NCBI GenBank assembly: GCA_018830645.1 | Contig: JAHJSA010000013.1 | Coordinates: forward strand, 62,001 to 126,000 | Reading direction: 5' to 3' | DNA from: Actinomycetota bacterium | GTDB taxonomy: Bacteria; Actinomycetota; Thermoleophilia; RBG-16-64-13 | DNA: 64,000 nt | Shown: positions 17,126 through 26,699 of the stretch, piece by piece | Layout of the letters: each line of letters opens with the position of its first letter | Numbering within the stretch: the first letter of the stretch is position 1 | The notes under the pieces: generated by a model | Databases searched by the model: none | What the model was told of the DNA's origin: nothing | Seen by the model: the letters and a program-made list of their open reading frames with translations, nothing else | Translations under genes and position numbers: made by a program

Positions 17126-19683
17126 GCCGTCACCCCTCCCGCTCGGGCGTCGCCCACGGCGGGCGCGGCTACCATCCGAGGTTCGAAGAGCCGAAGCCGG
17201 TTCGCGTTGGTGACCACCGTCACCGAACTGAAGGCCATCGCAGCTCCCGCGATCATCGGTGAGAGAAGAGCCCCGAAGACCGGGTAGAGGATGCCCGCCG
17301 CCACCGGAATCCCGGCAACGTTGTAGATGAACGCCCCGAACAGGTTCTGCTTGATGTTCCGCATGGTCGCCCGCGACACCTCCACTGCCGTCACCACGCC
17401 CCGTAGGCTGCCGGTGATGAGAGTGATATCCGATGCTTCGATGGCGACGTCCGTGCCGGTCCCGATGGCCATGCCCACATCCGCCTGGGCAAGCGCGGGG
17501 GCGTCGTTGATACCATCGCCCACCATCGCCACTTTCTTGCCCTCCGCCTGAAGCAGGTGGATCTGGTGCGCCTTGTCCTTGGGCAGCACCTCGGCCAAGA
17601 CCCGGGATATGCCCACCTCGCGGGCGATGGCTTCAGCCGTCCGCCGATTGTCCCCGGTGATCATGATCACCTCGAGGCCCATCTCCTGCAGTCGCTTGAT
17701 GGCCACACGGGAATCTTCTTTCACCGTGTCGGCAACTGCGACGATGCCCGCCGCTCGACCGTCGACCACGGCGAACATAGGTGTCTTGCCCTGGTCCGCC
17801 AGCGTGCTCGCCCGCGCCTCGAGGTCCCCCAGATCCACGCCGAGTTGCCGCATGTAGGCCAGGTTGCCCAGCTGTACCGAGCGACCCTCCACCCGGGCGG
17901 TCACCCCGTGCCCGGGCACCGCTTCGAACTCGTCCGGGTCGACCAGCTCGTGACCTCGGTCGCGGGCGCCTTCCACGATCGCCTGCGCCAGCGGGTGTTC
18001 CGAACTCCTCTCCACCGAGGCCGCGAGTCGTACGAGATCCGTCTCAGGGAAGTCGTTCCAGGTGACCACGTCGGTGAGTGACGGTTTGCCCAGAGTGATC
18101 GTGCCGGTCTTGTCGAGTACCACGGCGCTCAGACCTTGGGCCTGCTGCAGCGCCTCTCCATTGCGGATCAAGATGCCCTTCTCGGCCGCCTTGCCCACGC
18201 CCACCATGAGGGACATAGGGGTGGCCAGGCCCAGCGCGCATGGGCAGGCGATGATCAGTACGGTGACCGCCACTACAAGAGCGTATGTGACGGACGGGTC
18301 GGGCCCGGCGACGAACCACACCACAAATGCGGCGATCGCTATCAGCATGACCGCGGGTACGAAGTAGCCGGCGACCACATCCACGAGACGCTGGATGGGT
18401 GCCTTCGACCCCTGCGCTTCCTGCACCATGCGCACGATCTGGGCGAGCGCGGTGTCTTTGCCGACCTTCGTGGCGCGGAAGCGGAAAGAGCCCGTCTTGT
18501 TGATGGTGGCCCCGATCACCTGATCGCCCTCCACCTTCTCCACCGGGATGGGCTCTCCGGTGATCATCGATTCGTCGACGGACGAATGGCCGCCCGCGAC
18601 CACGCCGTCCACGGGGATCTTCTCACCAGGCCGTACCAGGACGAGGTCGTCCACCAGCACCTCTTCAACCGGGACGTCGACCTCAGCACCGTCGCGGATC
18701 ACCCGGGCCGTCTTTGGCTGGAGACCCATAAGCTTCTTGATGGCCTCCGACGAGCGCCCCTTGGCCCGCAGTTCCAGCACTTGGCCGAGTACCACCAAAG
18801 CCACGACCACGCCCACGACGTCGAAGAAGGGCTCCGCGGTGCCTTCGGGGAAGAGCTGAGGCACCGCGATGGCCACGACCGAGTAGATCCACGCGGCACC
18901 CACACCCAACGCGATCAGAGTGTTCATATCGGCCGAGCGGTGCCGGAACGCGAACCACGCGCCCGTAAAGAAATGGTTGCCCGAGTAGAGCATCACCGGC
19001 AGCACTGCCACCGCCGTGAACGCCCAGATCATGCGGATGGTCTCCGCCGATAGCGACTTCAAGCCGGGAACGTACGCGGGATAGCCGAGAATCATGACCG
19101 GCACGGCGATCACGGCCGCCACGATGAACTTGGAGCGAAGACATCGGTACTCCCGGTCGCGCTCCCGCGCCGCCGCGTCTTCGGTTTCTTCGCCCTCTAC
19201 GGGCTTTGCGGTAGCCGCGTGGTGCTCGTGCGGCATAGCCGCCGCCGCCCCGGCACCGCTCTCGCGCACCCTGTATCCGGCCGACTCCACGGCGATCCTG
19301 AGCTCCCCCGGAGCGACCTGCGCCGGACGGTAGTCCACGACCACCTCTTCGTTCGCCAGGCTCACCTCCGCCGACTGGACCCCCGGCAGAGCGCGTACGG
19401 CGCCCTCGATCTTGGTGACGCAGCTGGCGCAATGTAGCCCCTCGACGCTCAGATGCACCCGCGCCAAACCCACGTCGAACCCGGCCGCCCGAATCGATTC
19501 CACCAAGGTCGCCACGGGAGCCGTCTCCGGATCGTGCGTCACGAACGCCCGTTCGGAGACCGCGTTGACGCGCGCCTTCGCCACACCTGGTAGCTCACCA
19601 AGGGCCCGTTCGATCCGGGTTGCGCACTCGTCGCAGTGGATGCCGATGATCGGCAGTTCCAGTTCTCGGTGCCGTCCCATCAT
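17122..19683 (-). CDS. copA: Copper-translocating P1B-type ATPase
   Basis: The 853-residue protein has two N-terminal metal-binding domains ([12 protein letters not shown] and [12 protein letters not shown]), the transmembrane CPC motif ([10 protein letters not shown]), the phosphorylated Asp (DKTGT), the phosphatase motif (TGEPIPVEK) and the hinge [16 protein letters not shown]. The CPC motif with paired CxxC domains is the pattern of Cu(+)-exporting CopA. A His-containing stretch ([11 protein letters not shown]) lies between the second metal domain and the first helix. Regulation by a copper sensor is suggested by the inverted repeat at 19770-19834 upstream. Confidence 0.93.
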   Translation of the reverse strand: MMGRHRELELPIIGIHCDECATRIERALGELPGVAKARVNAVSERAFVTHDPETAPVATLVESIRAAGFDVGLARVHLSVEGLHCASCVTKIEGAVRALPGVQSAEVSLANEEVVVDYRPAQVAPGELRIAVESAGYRVRESGAGAAAAMPHEHHAATAKPVEGEETEDAAARERDREYRCLRSKFIVAAVIAVPVMILGYPAYVPGLKSLSAETIRMIWAFTAVAVLPVMLYSGNHFFTGAWFAFRHRSADMNTLIALGVGAAWIYSVVAIAVPQLFPEGTAEPFFDVVGVVVALVVLGQVLELRAKGRSSEAIKKLMGLQPKTARVIRDGAEVDVPVEEVLVDDLVLVRPGEKIPVDGVVAGGHSSVDESMITGEPIPVEKVEGDQVIGATINKTGSFRFRATKVGKDTALAQIVRMVQEAQGSKAPIQRLVDVVAGYFVPAVMLIAIAAFVVWFVAGPDPSVTYALVVAVTVLIIACPCALGLATPMSLMVGVGKAAEKGILIRNGEALQQAQGLSAVVLDKTGTITLGKPSLTDVVTWNDFPETDLVRLAASVERSSEHPLAQAIVEGARDRGHELVDPDEFEAVPGHGVTARVEGRSVQLGNLAYMRQLGVDLGDLEARASTLADQGKTPMFAVVDGRAAGIVAVADTVKEDSRVAIKRLQEMGLEVIMITGDNRRTAEAIAREVGISRVLAEVLPKDKAHQIHLLQAEGKKVAMVGDGINDAPALAQADVGMAIGTGTDVAIEASDITLITGSLRGVVTAVEVSRATMRNIKQNLFGAFIYNVAGIPVAAGILYPVFGALLSPMIAGAAMAFSSVTVVTNANRLRLFEPRMVAAPAVGDARAGGVTA

Positions 19684-19769
19684 GTCTCCCTCTGGCCGCC
19701 TGCGGCGGTCGCGGTCACCTTCTCTGGGGGCGCAGGCGGAGTGGCTGGCGCGAGGTGTCTTCTGCCACT

Positions 19770-19834
19770 ATACCCCCACCCCCTATCAGAATCAATGGAA
19801 GCGAGCTGCCGGGTGCGGTAGGGGGTGGGGGTAT
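19770..19834. promoter_or_regulatory. Inverted repeat of two CsoR-like half sites between copA and a polyferredoxin gene
   Basis: ATACCCCCACCCCCTA at 19770-19785 is repeated in exact inverted orientation at 19819-19834, with 33 bases between. The arms resemble the CsoR-type site at 8785-8801. They flank the start region of copA on one side and the polyferredoxin gene on the other, so one sensor could act on both promoters. Confidence 0.5.
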
Positions 19835-19865
19835 GTCTGTGGTCACGTATACTGATTGCATCCTC

Positions 19866-22007
19866 ATGGCACAAGGGAGCAGGCGTGAAGTTTCTAGACC
19901 CGGCTCGGGCGACGTGACAGACGGCGGGCGCCTTCGGCCCTGCCGGCTCCTCTTCGCCCTCGTCACGATCGCGGTGCTCGCTCTTCTCGGACCGGGTGCC
20001 GGGTCGGCCGCTGCCGAAGTCGAAGGCGCCCCATCATCCACGAGCACCCCCGCCTTCCCGCAATTGTCGCTTGAGCCGGAAGATATCGGGCTCGTCGTAG
20101 ACGGTGTCGCCTACCCACTCCTGGCGATCCAGGGCCACCTAGACTTCACGCGCAGGCAGGCGCTGGCGGCCGGTGACGCGAGGGGCTTCTACGAGTGGGG
20201 CGAGATCATCCATCTGTACGATACGGCGGCCGAGCGGGTCTTGGCAGCGCGGGCGGCCTGGGATGCAGGATTCCGGGTGACTCCTCAGGATCGCGTTGAC
20301 TTCGCCGCCCACACAGTTGATGGCGCCCCGGGATACCTCGAGGAGCTCTACGGCGGCTGGCGCAGCGTCTTCGACTGGGACGCCGATCTTCAGATCCTTA
20401 TGAAGAAATGGATGGTCTACGTCACCCACGGCGATCGGGACGTGAGTTGGACCCGGGCGGGCACCTTGATGAGCGCCGACCGCGCGGAGTTCGAGGCGTG
20501 GGACGCCTGGTATCTGCCGGTGCGCCGGATCGCAGTGCTGGTCGCCTACCCCGAGCGCCTCGAGCGAGGGGGGGAGGCGGCCCCGCGCTTCGGCGTGGTT
20601 CTTGTGGTGTTCGCCGGCGCCGCCATGCTGGGGGTCTGGCTGCGTTCCCTCGCCCGCGGCCCCGGCGGGGGCAATCTACTCGTGCGCCGGCCCTGGATCG
20701 ACGGCCTCGTACGGCGGCGTATCTACCCTGAAGGCGTCCAGATCGGGGTGCTGGCCGTCTTCCTTCTGATGATGTGGGCGCTCGCGCTCGGTCCGTCCCT
20801 GTCGCACCGCAACCTCGGCTCGGTCTACCTTTGGATCCTGTGGTGGCCCCTCGTGCCCTTCCTGCTGTTCTTCAGCGCGCGCTCGTGGTGCGCGGTGTGC
20901 CCCATCGCGACCCTGGGCGACCTCGCGCAACGGGTGCCCGGTTTCGGGAGGCGCCGGACGCCTCGCTGGTTGGCGGTCAGCGGCATCTGGGTGATCGAAG
21001 GCACGTTCCTGGCCATCACCTGGTTCGACCGTTCGGTGGGTCTGGTGGACTCGGTCCGCCTCACCTTCACCGCCCTCCTCCTCCTGACCGGGCTGGCGCT
21101 CACCGTGTCCGTCGTGTATCGCCGCCGCACGTTCTGCCGTCACCTGTGCTTCTTCGGGGCGTTGGCAGGCAACTACAGCATGGCCTCGGTCGTAGAGCTC
21201 CGTCCCGACGGTCCGACCTGTCGTGGGTGCGCGCGCGAAGCCTGCCTACGTGACGAGGCAGCCTCCCTCCCCGACGCCTGTCCCATGTTGGAGCGACCTC
21301 GAGCCCTCGCCGAGAACAGGGAGTGCAACTTCTGTCTCAAGTGCCTGCGCACGTGCGAGCGGCGCTCACTCGCCCTCCGGGTGCGTCATCCGCTGCGGGA
21401 ATTGGCCACCGTCCGAAATCCCAAGATGGCCGTGGCCGGTCTCGCGGCGGTCTTGGTGGGGGTCGTGGCTGTGCAGAATCTCGGCATGCTGCAGGCGGCC
21501 GGCACCCTCGAGAGATGGCTGAGCGACACCACCGGTCTCGGCCGGCAGGCCCAGGCCTCAGTGATCTACCTGACGGCCCTCCTCCTCCCGCTCGCCCTGC
21601 TCCTGCTTGCTGCGCGGGGCGACATGACTCGTGCGGCCTTGTTCGGCTACGCGCTCATCCCGCTCGATCTCGGAGCCCACGCCGCTCACAACCTTCTCCA
21701 CATGCTTGGTGAAGGCAAGTCGGTGTGGTGGGTGACGGCACGCCTTCTCGGGCTGAGCTCTCCCTTGGACATCCCCGGCGGGCACCCTGGAGGAAGCATG
21801 GGGGCGGCGCTGCTCGATGCCCCGACGATCAAGGTGTTGCAGATCTCTTTGCTGCTCCTGGCCGCCTGGGGGAGCTTCGCTGTGGCACGACGCATGCGCG
21901 GCCGCCTGGGCGATCTCGGCTCGACGCTGCCGCTCTACGGTCTCCTGCTGGTGCTGCTGGGCCTGAATCTGTGGCTGTTCTCCGTGCCGATGGCCTTGCG
22001 CCACTAG
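19866..22007 (+). CDS. Multi-spanning NapH/CcoG-like polyferredoxin with extra N-terminal domain
   Basis: With the ATG at 19866 the protein has 713 residues; ATG 19833 is also possible. A signal or anchor helix is followed by an external domain of about 250 residues with no recognised family (LVVDGVAYPLLAIQGH near its start). Then come about nine membrane helices with the CAVCPIATLGDL motif of NapH-like proteins, and Fe-S motifs RTFCRHLCFFGAL, CRGCAREAC and CNFCLKCLRTC, the last two arranged like a ferredoxin domain. Such proteins pass electrons across the membrane; CcoG reduces copper for oxidase assembly. The adjacent copA and shared operator suggest a copper-related role. Confidence 0.7.
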   Translation: MAQGSRREVSRPGSGDVTDGGRLRPCRLLFALVTIAVLALLGPGAGSAAAEVEGAPSSTSTPAFPQLSLEPEDIGLVVDGVAYPLLAIQGHLDFTRRQALAAGDARGFYEWGEIIHLYDTAAERVLAARAAWDAGFRVTPQDRVDFAAHTVDGAPGYLEELYGGWRSVFDWDADLQILMKKWMVYVTHGDRDVSWTRAGTLMSADRAEFEAWDAWYLPVRRIAVLVAYPERLERGGEAAPRFGVVLVVFAGAAMLGVWLRSLARGPGGGNLLVRRPWIDGLVRRRIYPEGVQIGVLAVFLLMMWALALGPSLSHRNLGSVYLWILWWPLVPFLLFFSARSWCAVCPIATLGDLAQRVPGFGRRRTPRWLAVSGIWVIEGTFLAITWFDRSVGLVDSVRLTFTALLLLTGLALTVSVVYRRRTFCRHLCFFGALAGNYSMASVVELRPDGPTCRGCAREACLRDEAASLPDACPMLERPRALAENRECNFCLKCLRTCERRSLALRVRHPLRELATVRNPKMAVAGLAAVLVGVVAVQNLGMLQAAGTLERWLSDTTGLGRQAQASVIYLTALLLPLALLLLAARGDMTRAALFGYALIPLDLGAHAAHNLLHMLGEGKSVWWVTARLLGLSSPLDIPGGHPGGSMGAALLDAPTIKVLQISLLLLAAWGSFAVARRMRGRLGDLGSTLPLYGLLLVLLGLNLWLFSVPMALRH

Positions 22008-22136
22008 CTCTCGCAGGGTCGTCCACCCCTGGCGTATTCGCGCACTCGCGCGCGCCTCGGCGCCTCGATCAAACCCCCCGGGAGGGCGATCGAGCGTTAA
22101 GGCTCTGTAAAGCCGGCCGTTCCGCGCTTCCAGAAT

Positions 22137-22153
22137 TACTACGTCGTGTAGTA
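22137..22153. promoter_or_regulatory. TACTAC-N5-GTAGTA dyad, copy 2
   Basis: TACTACGTCGTGTAGTA lies 58 bases upstream of the YHS-domain gene. It matches copy 1 at 16599-16615 in both half sites and spacing. A repressor bound here would cover the promoter. Confidence 0.5.
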
Positions 22154-22210
22154 GTATGGGCCGCGCGTGTTTCACGCTTGACCTTGGAGGATCGTTCTCA
22201 AGGAGATGGC

Positions 22211-22750
22211 ATGCTGAGAGAAGACAGCAACATCATGTGCTTGGACCGCAAGTCGCCCGGCGTGATCTGTGACAGCTACTTCAGGCAGCTCGTCTTGGTT
22301 GCTTCGCACGGAGATGACTGGGCACGCAGACTCTTCGTCCGGACGAACGGCCGGGTGCTCGGCGGATACACAGGATACATGCTCCACCTGTCGGCGGAGC
22401 ACCTCCGGGTCGCTTTTTCCGACGCGCTGGTCGCTCAGCGGGGTTCGTGGCCCGAAACGCTGATGGGCTACCGCCTTGCCGTTCCAGTTCGCCTACCGTA
22501 TCGACGCTCCGATGCCTGGGCCTTCTGGGAAGGGTTGGTGGACTATCGGCCCACGGGTCTCGCCGTCGACCCCGTGTGCGACATGTTCGTCGACCCGGAC
22601 ACCGCGCCGTACCTGATGCGCGACGGCGCTCGGATGGTGTACTTCTGCTGCCCTCGGTGCTTGGCCGGCTACGTACCGGCCGACCCGGACGCCGCCCAGG
22701 TCCGCAGGCTCCATTTCAATCAGGACCAGGAGTTGCCGACGAGCGCGTGA
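22211..22750 (+). CDS. Protein with C-terminal YHS-like metal domain
   Basis: The ATG at 22211 follows AAGGAGAT and gives 179 residues. The first 110 residues show no recognised family. The C-terminal part (DPVCDMFVDPDTAPYLMRDG, then MVYFCCPRCLAGY) fits the YHS domain, in which a DPVCxM motif and a later Cys-rich turn bind metal; such domains occur in heavy-metal ATPases and related proteins. The position after copA and the polyferredoxin gene and the upstream dyad suggest a copper-responsive accessory protein. Confidence 0.65.
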   Translation: MLREDSNIMCLDRKSPGVICDSYFRQLVLVASHGDDWARRLFVRTNGRVLGGYTGYMLHLSAEHLRVAFSDALVAQRGSWPETLMGYRLAVPVRLPYRRSDAWAFWEGLVDYRPTGLAVDPVCDMFVDPDTAPYLMRDGARMVYFCCPRCLAGYVPADPDAAQVRRLHFNQDQELPTSA

Positions 22751-22873
22751 AGCGTTCCGGTTCCGCGAGGAACTCGTCGCGGCAGTCGCGCGCGCCCGTC
22801 CCAAACCGCCGCCTTCGCCATGTCCCGCGCGGGGTATCATGAGCCGCGCGAACCGGCAGAGGAGGTGGTGGTC

Positions 22874-23374
22874 ATGGAGCGGAAGGTACGCGCCGCGCAG
22901 AACGTGAGCCGCATGTGCCTGGTGTGCGGCGTGGAGAACCCCTCGGGGCTGGGGGCGCGGTTCTTGGAACTCGAGGGCGGGGAACTCGCCGGTGTCTTCC
23001 GGCCTCGCCCGGAGCACCAGGGCTACCCCGGGCGACTCCACGGCGGCATCGCCTCGACCATCCTCGACGAGACCATCGGCCGGGCCATCAACATCGTGGA
23101 GCCCGGCACCTGGGGAGTCACGGTGGAGCTCACTGTGCGCTACCGTGCACCGGTGCCGCTCGACGGTGAGGTGAGGGCCGTCGGCCGCATCACAGAGGAC
23201 TCCCGAAAGCTGTTCAGGGGGACGGGCGAGATCGTGCTCGACGACGGCACCGTGGCGGTGGAAGCGTCGGGCCGCTACCTCAGGATGCCCATAGAACTCA
23301 TCGCCGGAGACGACTTCGACGGCTCGCAGTGGATCGAAGACGAAAGGCCGCTGCTCGAGATCCTCGACCTCTGA
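22874..23374 (+). CDS. PaaI-family hotdog-fold thioesterase
   Basis: The ATG at 22874 has GGAGG upstream and gives 166 residues. The hotdog motif HGGIASTILDETIGRA, with its likely catalytic Asp/Glu, and the NPSGLGARF start place it in the PaaI-like acyl-CoA thioesterase group. The segment VTVELTVRYRAPVP is the usual central strand. A CLVC pair precedes the fold (RMCLVCGVENP). Substrate is unknown. It is not clearly part of an operon; the damaged peroxiredoxin gene runs convergently. Confidence 0.85.
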   Translation: MERKVRAAQNVSRMCLVCGVENPSGLGARFLELEGGELAGVFRPRPEHQGYPGRLHGGIASTILDETIGRAINIVEPGTWGVTVELTVRYRAPVPLDGEVRAVGRITEDSRKLFRGTGEIVLDDGTVAVEASGRYLRMPIELIAGDDFDGSQWIEDERPLLEILDL

Positions 23375-23431
23375 CCCGGCGTCCTTACCGGGGCTCCGCA
23401 CTCGGGAGGTGCGCACCCGTCGCCGCGGGGG

Positions 23432-23629
23432 CTGGCTCAGCGAGTCGATGAGCGACAGGATCTCGCTGGTGGGTGGGATGTCTGTCATGTTGTGCCCGTA
23501 GTGCACGAAACGCACCATGCCCTCCTTGTCCACCAAGACCTGCGCGGGCAGACGGCCGAACTTGAACAGCTTCACCTGCTGCTCGAGGGTGAAGTCCGGT
23601 GCAGGCATGCCCAGTTCGACTTTCGACAC
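23432..23629 (-). pseudogene. Peroxiredoxin remnant with internal deletion
   Basis: The frame begins with a peroxiredoxin N terminus (MSKVELGMPAPDFTLEQQ) and, after two residues, continues with what is normally the C-terminal third (FKFGRLPAQVLVDKEGMVRF, then HNMTDIPPTSEILSLIDSL). About 90 residues that should contain the peroxidatic Cys are missing. The frame then has no stop and runs on antisense through the thioesterase gene, so the normal end is also lost. Both features mark a decayed gene. Confidence 0.75.
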
Positions 23630-23694
23630 GTGTGCTCCTCCTTCGGGGTGGCGGATCTAGCGCGGCGAAGCGTCCGTGCGCAGGGTCGGAGATA

Positions 23695-24159
23695 TCAGAA
23701 CAGGCTGAGCCCTCGGGTCACGGCCTCGGAGAGACCCCAGACCACCCCGAACGCGATGGTCACCCCGATCGCCACGCCCACGAAGGCCCGACGCCACTCG
23801 ATGCCCAGCAGCCACGCGGCCGCCGTGCCGGCGTAGGCTCCGGTACCGGGCAGTGGTACCGCCACGAACAGTGTCAGTCCCAACAGCCCGTACTTATCCG
23901 TCAGTGGGTGCGCTTTTGCCCGCGCCTTTTCCAGCTTGCGATGGAGCCAGCTGTCCTCGGGGATGTGCCGGTATACCCACGACAGGATGAAATAGGTGGG
24001 GAAGAAGAGCAGGATGTTCGCAATCAGAATGAGGGGCAGGTAGGCGCGGTCCGCCTGCTGGATGGCCCAAGGGATGGCCCCCCGCAACTCTATCCACGGA
24101 ACCATCGAGACCACCACGTACTTCACGTAGGGTGGTAGTCCCGCGAGCAGCTCGAGCAT
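23695..24159 (-). CDS. Small multidrug export family membrane protein
   Basis: The 154-residue protein has three or four membrane helices and the conserved beginning VVVSMVPWIELRGAIPWA of the COG2426/Sm_multidrug_ex family, including the ELRGAIP motif. The later PLPGTGAYAGTAAAWLLG motif is also typical. Despite the family name, transport of drugs is not well established. No operon partner is evident. Confidence 0.78.
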   Translation of the reverse strand: MLELLAGLPPYVKYVVVSMVPWIELRGAIPWAIQQADRAYLPLILIANILLFFPTYFILSWVYRHIPEDSWLHRKLEKARAKAHPLTDKYGLLGLTLFVAVPLPGTGAYAGTAAAWLLGIEWRRAFVGVAIGVTIAFGVVWGLSEAVTRGLSLF

Positions 24160-24289
24160 CGTAGTGGTCTCCCGGTGGCTGTGGTCAGACAGGGTCGAGG
24201 TGAGGCGAGGTCGTAGTCAGGCAGGGCCGCTTCCTCGCCGGTGAGGGCAGGCGCATATACTAGTGCACTTCGGCGCGATCGGCCTCTTT

Positions 24290-25228
24290 CTATCGGCGCG
24301 AGCCGTCATGCGCGCCCGGGTGGTCCTCATCGGGGGCGCCGGTGGGGGCGGGATCTGGCGGCGCCGGTAGGAAGGGCTGGTACATCAGGAGGGCGTGGTT
24401 CTCAGCGACCATGACGTCTGTCACCAGGGTTCCGCACGCGTCGAACTCGCGGCGGCACAGCACGTTGTGTCGCAGGTAGGTCCCGGGGCCTCCCTGGGAG
24501 AAGCGGTGCTCCCCTTCGTACACCTCGTAGCGTCCGAGGAAGGGCTCCGCGCAGGTCCATCCGCCTTCCAGATGGGTGGCGGTGACGCACAACCCGAGGC
24601 GCCAGGGGAACTGGGTGCGGTTCTCGATCTGCAGGTCGAGGGCGGGCCAGGCGCAGGTGGCGCCGCTGCCGAAAGGCTGCGTGCGATCGGCGTCGGGGAA
24701 CACGTCGTAGCTGTGCCGCCAGCGTTCGGTCACGGTGAGAGGCGTGTGTAGAGTCATCCAGTACGCAAGGTTCGTGAGCTGGCAGAGGCCCCCACCCACC
24801 CCGGCTGCGACGCGCCCGTGGTCCAGCACCATGCCGTCCAGGAACCCGCGCCGATAGGTGGGCTTTCCTACCTGCCGCCAGAAGGAGAGACGTCGGCCCG
24901 GTTCGATCACCAAGCCGTCGAGTCGTGACACGGCCAGTCTCAGATTCACCACCTTGTTCCGTTGCAGTCTCAGGTCGAGCCCGGGAAGGGTACGGATGAG
25001 AGGTGTGGCGTGGCGCGCGACGGCGTGCGGAAAACGCTCGGCAGGGGCGGGGCGTACGCGGAAGTCGAGGCCCGGCGCGCGCCACTGGAGCTCGCGACGC
25101 GCGCGGCGGACGGCGGGGCCGAGGAGGAAGCGGGCGAAGGCGGCCGGAGACCGCCTGTAGGCGAAGCGACGCCGAGCGACGCCATCCGTGCCCCGACCCC
25201 TTCGCTGTGTGCGAGCGCCGGCCCTCAT
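24290..25228 (-). CDS. VanW family protein
   Basis: The ATG at 25228 overlaps the stop of the preceding FAD protein gene (ATGA), giving 312 residues. The VanW domain is clear: FWRQVGKPTYRRGFLDG, then GVGGGLCQLTNLAYWM, and ENRTQFPWRLG. The N-terminal 80 residues are basic. VanW proteins accompany some vancomycin-resistance and cell-surface genes but have no firm biochemical role; several conserved Cys, His and Gly residues suggest an enzyme. It shares an operon with the flavin reductase-like gene. Confidence 0.82.
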   Translation of the reverse strand: MRAGARTQRRGRGTDGVARRRFAYRRSPAAFARFLLGPAVRRARRELQWRAPGLDFRVRPAPAERFPHAVARHATPLIRTLPGLDLRLQRNKVVNLRLAVSRLDGLVIEPGRRLSFWRQVGKPTYRRGFLDGMVLDHGRVAAGVGGGLCQLTNLAYWMTLHTPLTVTERWRHSYDVFPDADRTQPFGSGATCAWPALDLQIENRTQFPWRLGLCVTATHLEGGWTCAEPFLGRYEVYEGEHRFSQGGPGTYLRHNVLCRREFDACGTLVTDVMVAENHALLMYQPFLPAPPDPAPTGAPDEDHPGAHDGSRR

Positions 25229-26442
25229 GTGCGCATGATAGCTCCTCGGGAGCGCGAAGTGGTCACGCCGATCCCCAGAGGCAATTCGGCCGATGGGTCC
25301 GGGAACGAGCCGTCTCCGAAGAAGAGGTGTCGGGCCGCCAGACGGAGGGGCAGCACCCGCAGCGCGAGGCACATCGCTTCGATGAGCCTGGGGTCGTCGA
25401 GCGAGTCATAGAGCTTCCGCATCGCCAGTCTCGACACGAAGCGTGGACGGAAGTTGCCGCCTCGGTACTCGGCGAGCGTCGGCGCGCCCCCGGGGGTGAG
25501 GTGGTCCACGATGACCTCGGCGGCCGTGGCCGTGAGCCGCAGGCAGGGGTCGAGTCCGCCGGCGGTGAGCGGGGACGGGGCTCCCGCCGCGTCGCCCACC
25601 AGGAGCCCCCTGGTCGATGCCAGTCGCTCGAGTATGCCGCCCACCGGGATCGCTCCAGCCCGACGCTCGGGCGAGGAGGCACGAGTCAGGGCGTGCCGGG
25701 ATGCGATCAATCCTTCGCCGGCGAGCAGCTCTCCTGCCAGCTCGCGCACTCCGCGGAGGGCACGGTCGGGGTCGAACCGGGACGGGTGACCACCCGTACC
25801 CACGTGTAGCTCGTGGCCGTCGTGAGCCGCCCAGGCTATGTAGCCGGGCGCCAGCTGTGGGTCGAGCATGACGTGCAACCGGGGCGGGCCCTGCACGTCG
25901 ATGCCCCGGAACACCTCCTCCACGCCCACGATCCAATCACGGTTCCGGTCGAGCTCGAGGTGACGCGCCGCCGTCGAGAACGTACCGTCGGCCCCCACGA
26001 CGAACCGGGTGCGCAGGAGACGGTGGGCGCCCTCCGGGTCCGTCAGCTTCACGAGTGTCGAGGTGCGGAGGAACTCGAGCCCCTCGAAGCGGCACCCCGG
26101 CGCCCACTCGGCTCCCGCTTGGCGCGCGCGACGTAGCTCGTACTCGTATAAGGGAGCCATGCGACCGATCCTGAACTCGTCGCGCGGGCTCTCGAGCTTC
26201 AGCGGCCTTCGTGCGGGCGAGTAGAGGGTGACGTGACGTACGGCCGGCCCCAGGCACTCCGGGGGCAGCCTGAAGCTCGCAAGCGTCCGCCTCACGAAGA
26301 TGCCGGTGGTGTGTACGCCTCGCCCGAGGTCCGTCTTGCGGTCCGCCAGCAGCACCGAGAGCCCCGATTCCGCCAGGAGCCGGGCCATCCGCAGGCCCGA
26401 CAAACCAGCGCCTACTACCACCACATCGTGCTGTTCCGTCAT
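25225..26442 (-). CDS. FAD-dependent oxidoreductase, geranylgeranyl reductase family
   Basis: The ATG at 26442 gives 405 residues. The FAD-binding motif is at the N terminus (DVVVVGAGLSGLRMARLLAES), followed by the ribose-binding acid in LLADRKTD. The GLLVGDAAGAPSPLTAGGLD segment is the second FAD motif of this family. Members reduce isoprenoid chains or oxidise various lipids. Here it is co-transcribed with a VanW protein gene, so a cell-envelope lipid is possible as substrate, but this is a guess. The CAAAGAACTTCA box at 26537-26548 upstream may be its operator. Confidence 0.78.
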   Translation of the reverse strand: MTEQHDVVVVGAGLSGLRMARLLAESGLSVLLADRKTDLGRGVHTTGIFVRRTLASFRLPPECLGPAVRHVTLYSPARRPLKLESPRDEFRIGRMAPLYEYELRRARQAGAEWAPGCRFEGLEFLRTSTLVKLTDPEGAHRLLRTRFVVGADGTFSTAARHLELDRNRDWIVGVEEVFRGIDVQGPPRLHVMLDPQLAPGYIAWAAHDGHELHVGTGGHPSRFDPDRALRGVRELAGELLAGEGLIASRHALTRASSPERRAGAIPVGGILERLASTRGLLVGDAAGAPSPLTAGGLDPCLRLTATAAEVIVDHLTPGGAPTLAEYRGGNFRPRFVSRLAMRKLYDSLDDPRLIEAMCLALRVLPLRLAARHLFFGDGSFPDPSAELPLGIGVTTSRSRGAIMRT

Positions 26443-26536
26443 CGCGTCCTTCTTCCCGGGGTGTGCCCCTGGGGGTCTTTCGGCTGCGCCGACCTCAAGT
26501 CGTGCGCTCTGGACAGCGCTGCGCGCCGCGCTATCC

Positions 26537-26548
26537 TGAAGTTCTTTG
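26537..26548 (-). promoter_or_regulatory. Shared box CAAAGAACTTCA
   Basis: On the minus strand this 12-mer matches CAAAGTACTTGA at 27780-27791 at 10 of 12 positions. It lies about 95 bases before the FAD oxidoreductase start. The stretch 26443-26699 otherwise shows no gene. Confidence 0.35.
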
Positions 26549-26699
26549 TAATGTAAAGTATGATCCACGGCTTACCCCTCTCTGAGCTTCGGGTTTCGTT
26601 GTTGCGCGCCGCCGGGACTCAGCGGCAACGGGTCTCAGCGGTACCGGGTTTCAGGGGTACCGGTGTCCGAGGCACGTTGGCCGCGCGCGGGCCGACGCG

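Noticed and set aside
22081-22130. Hairpin-like AGGCTCTGTAAAGCC as a terminator
   Set aside because: The stem is too short and there is no T run.
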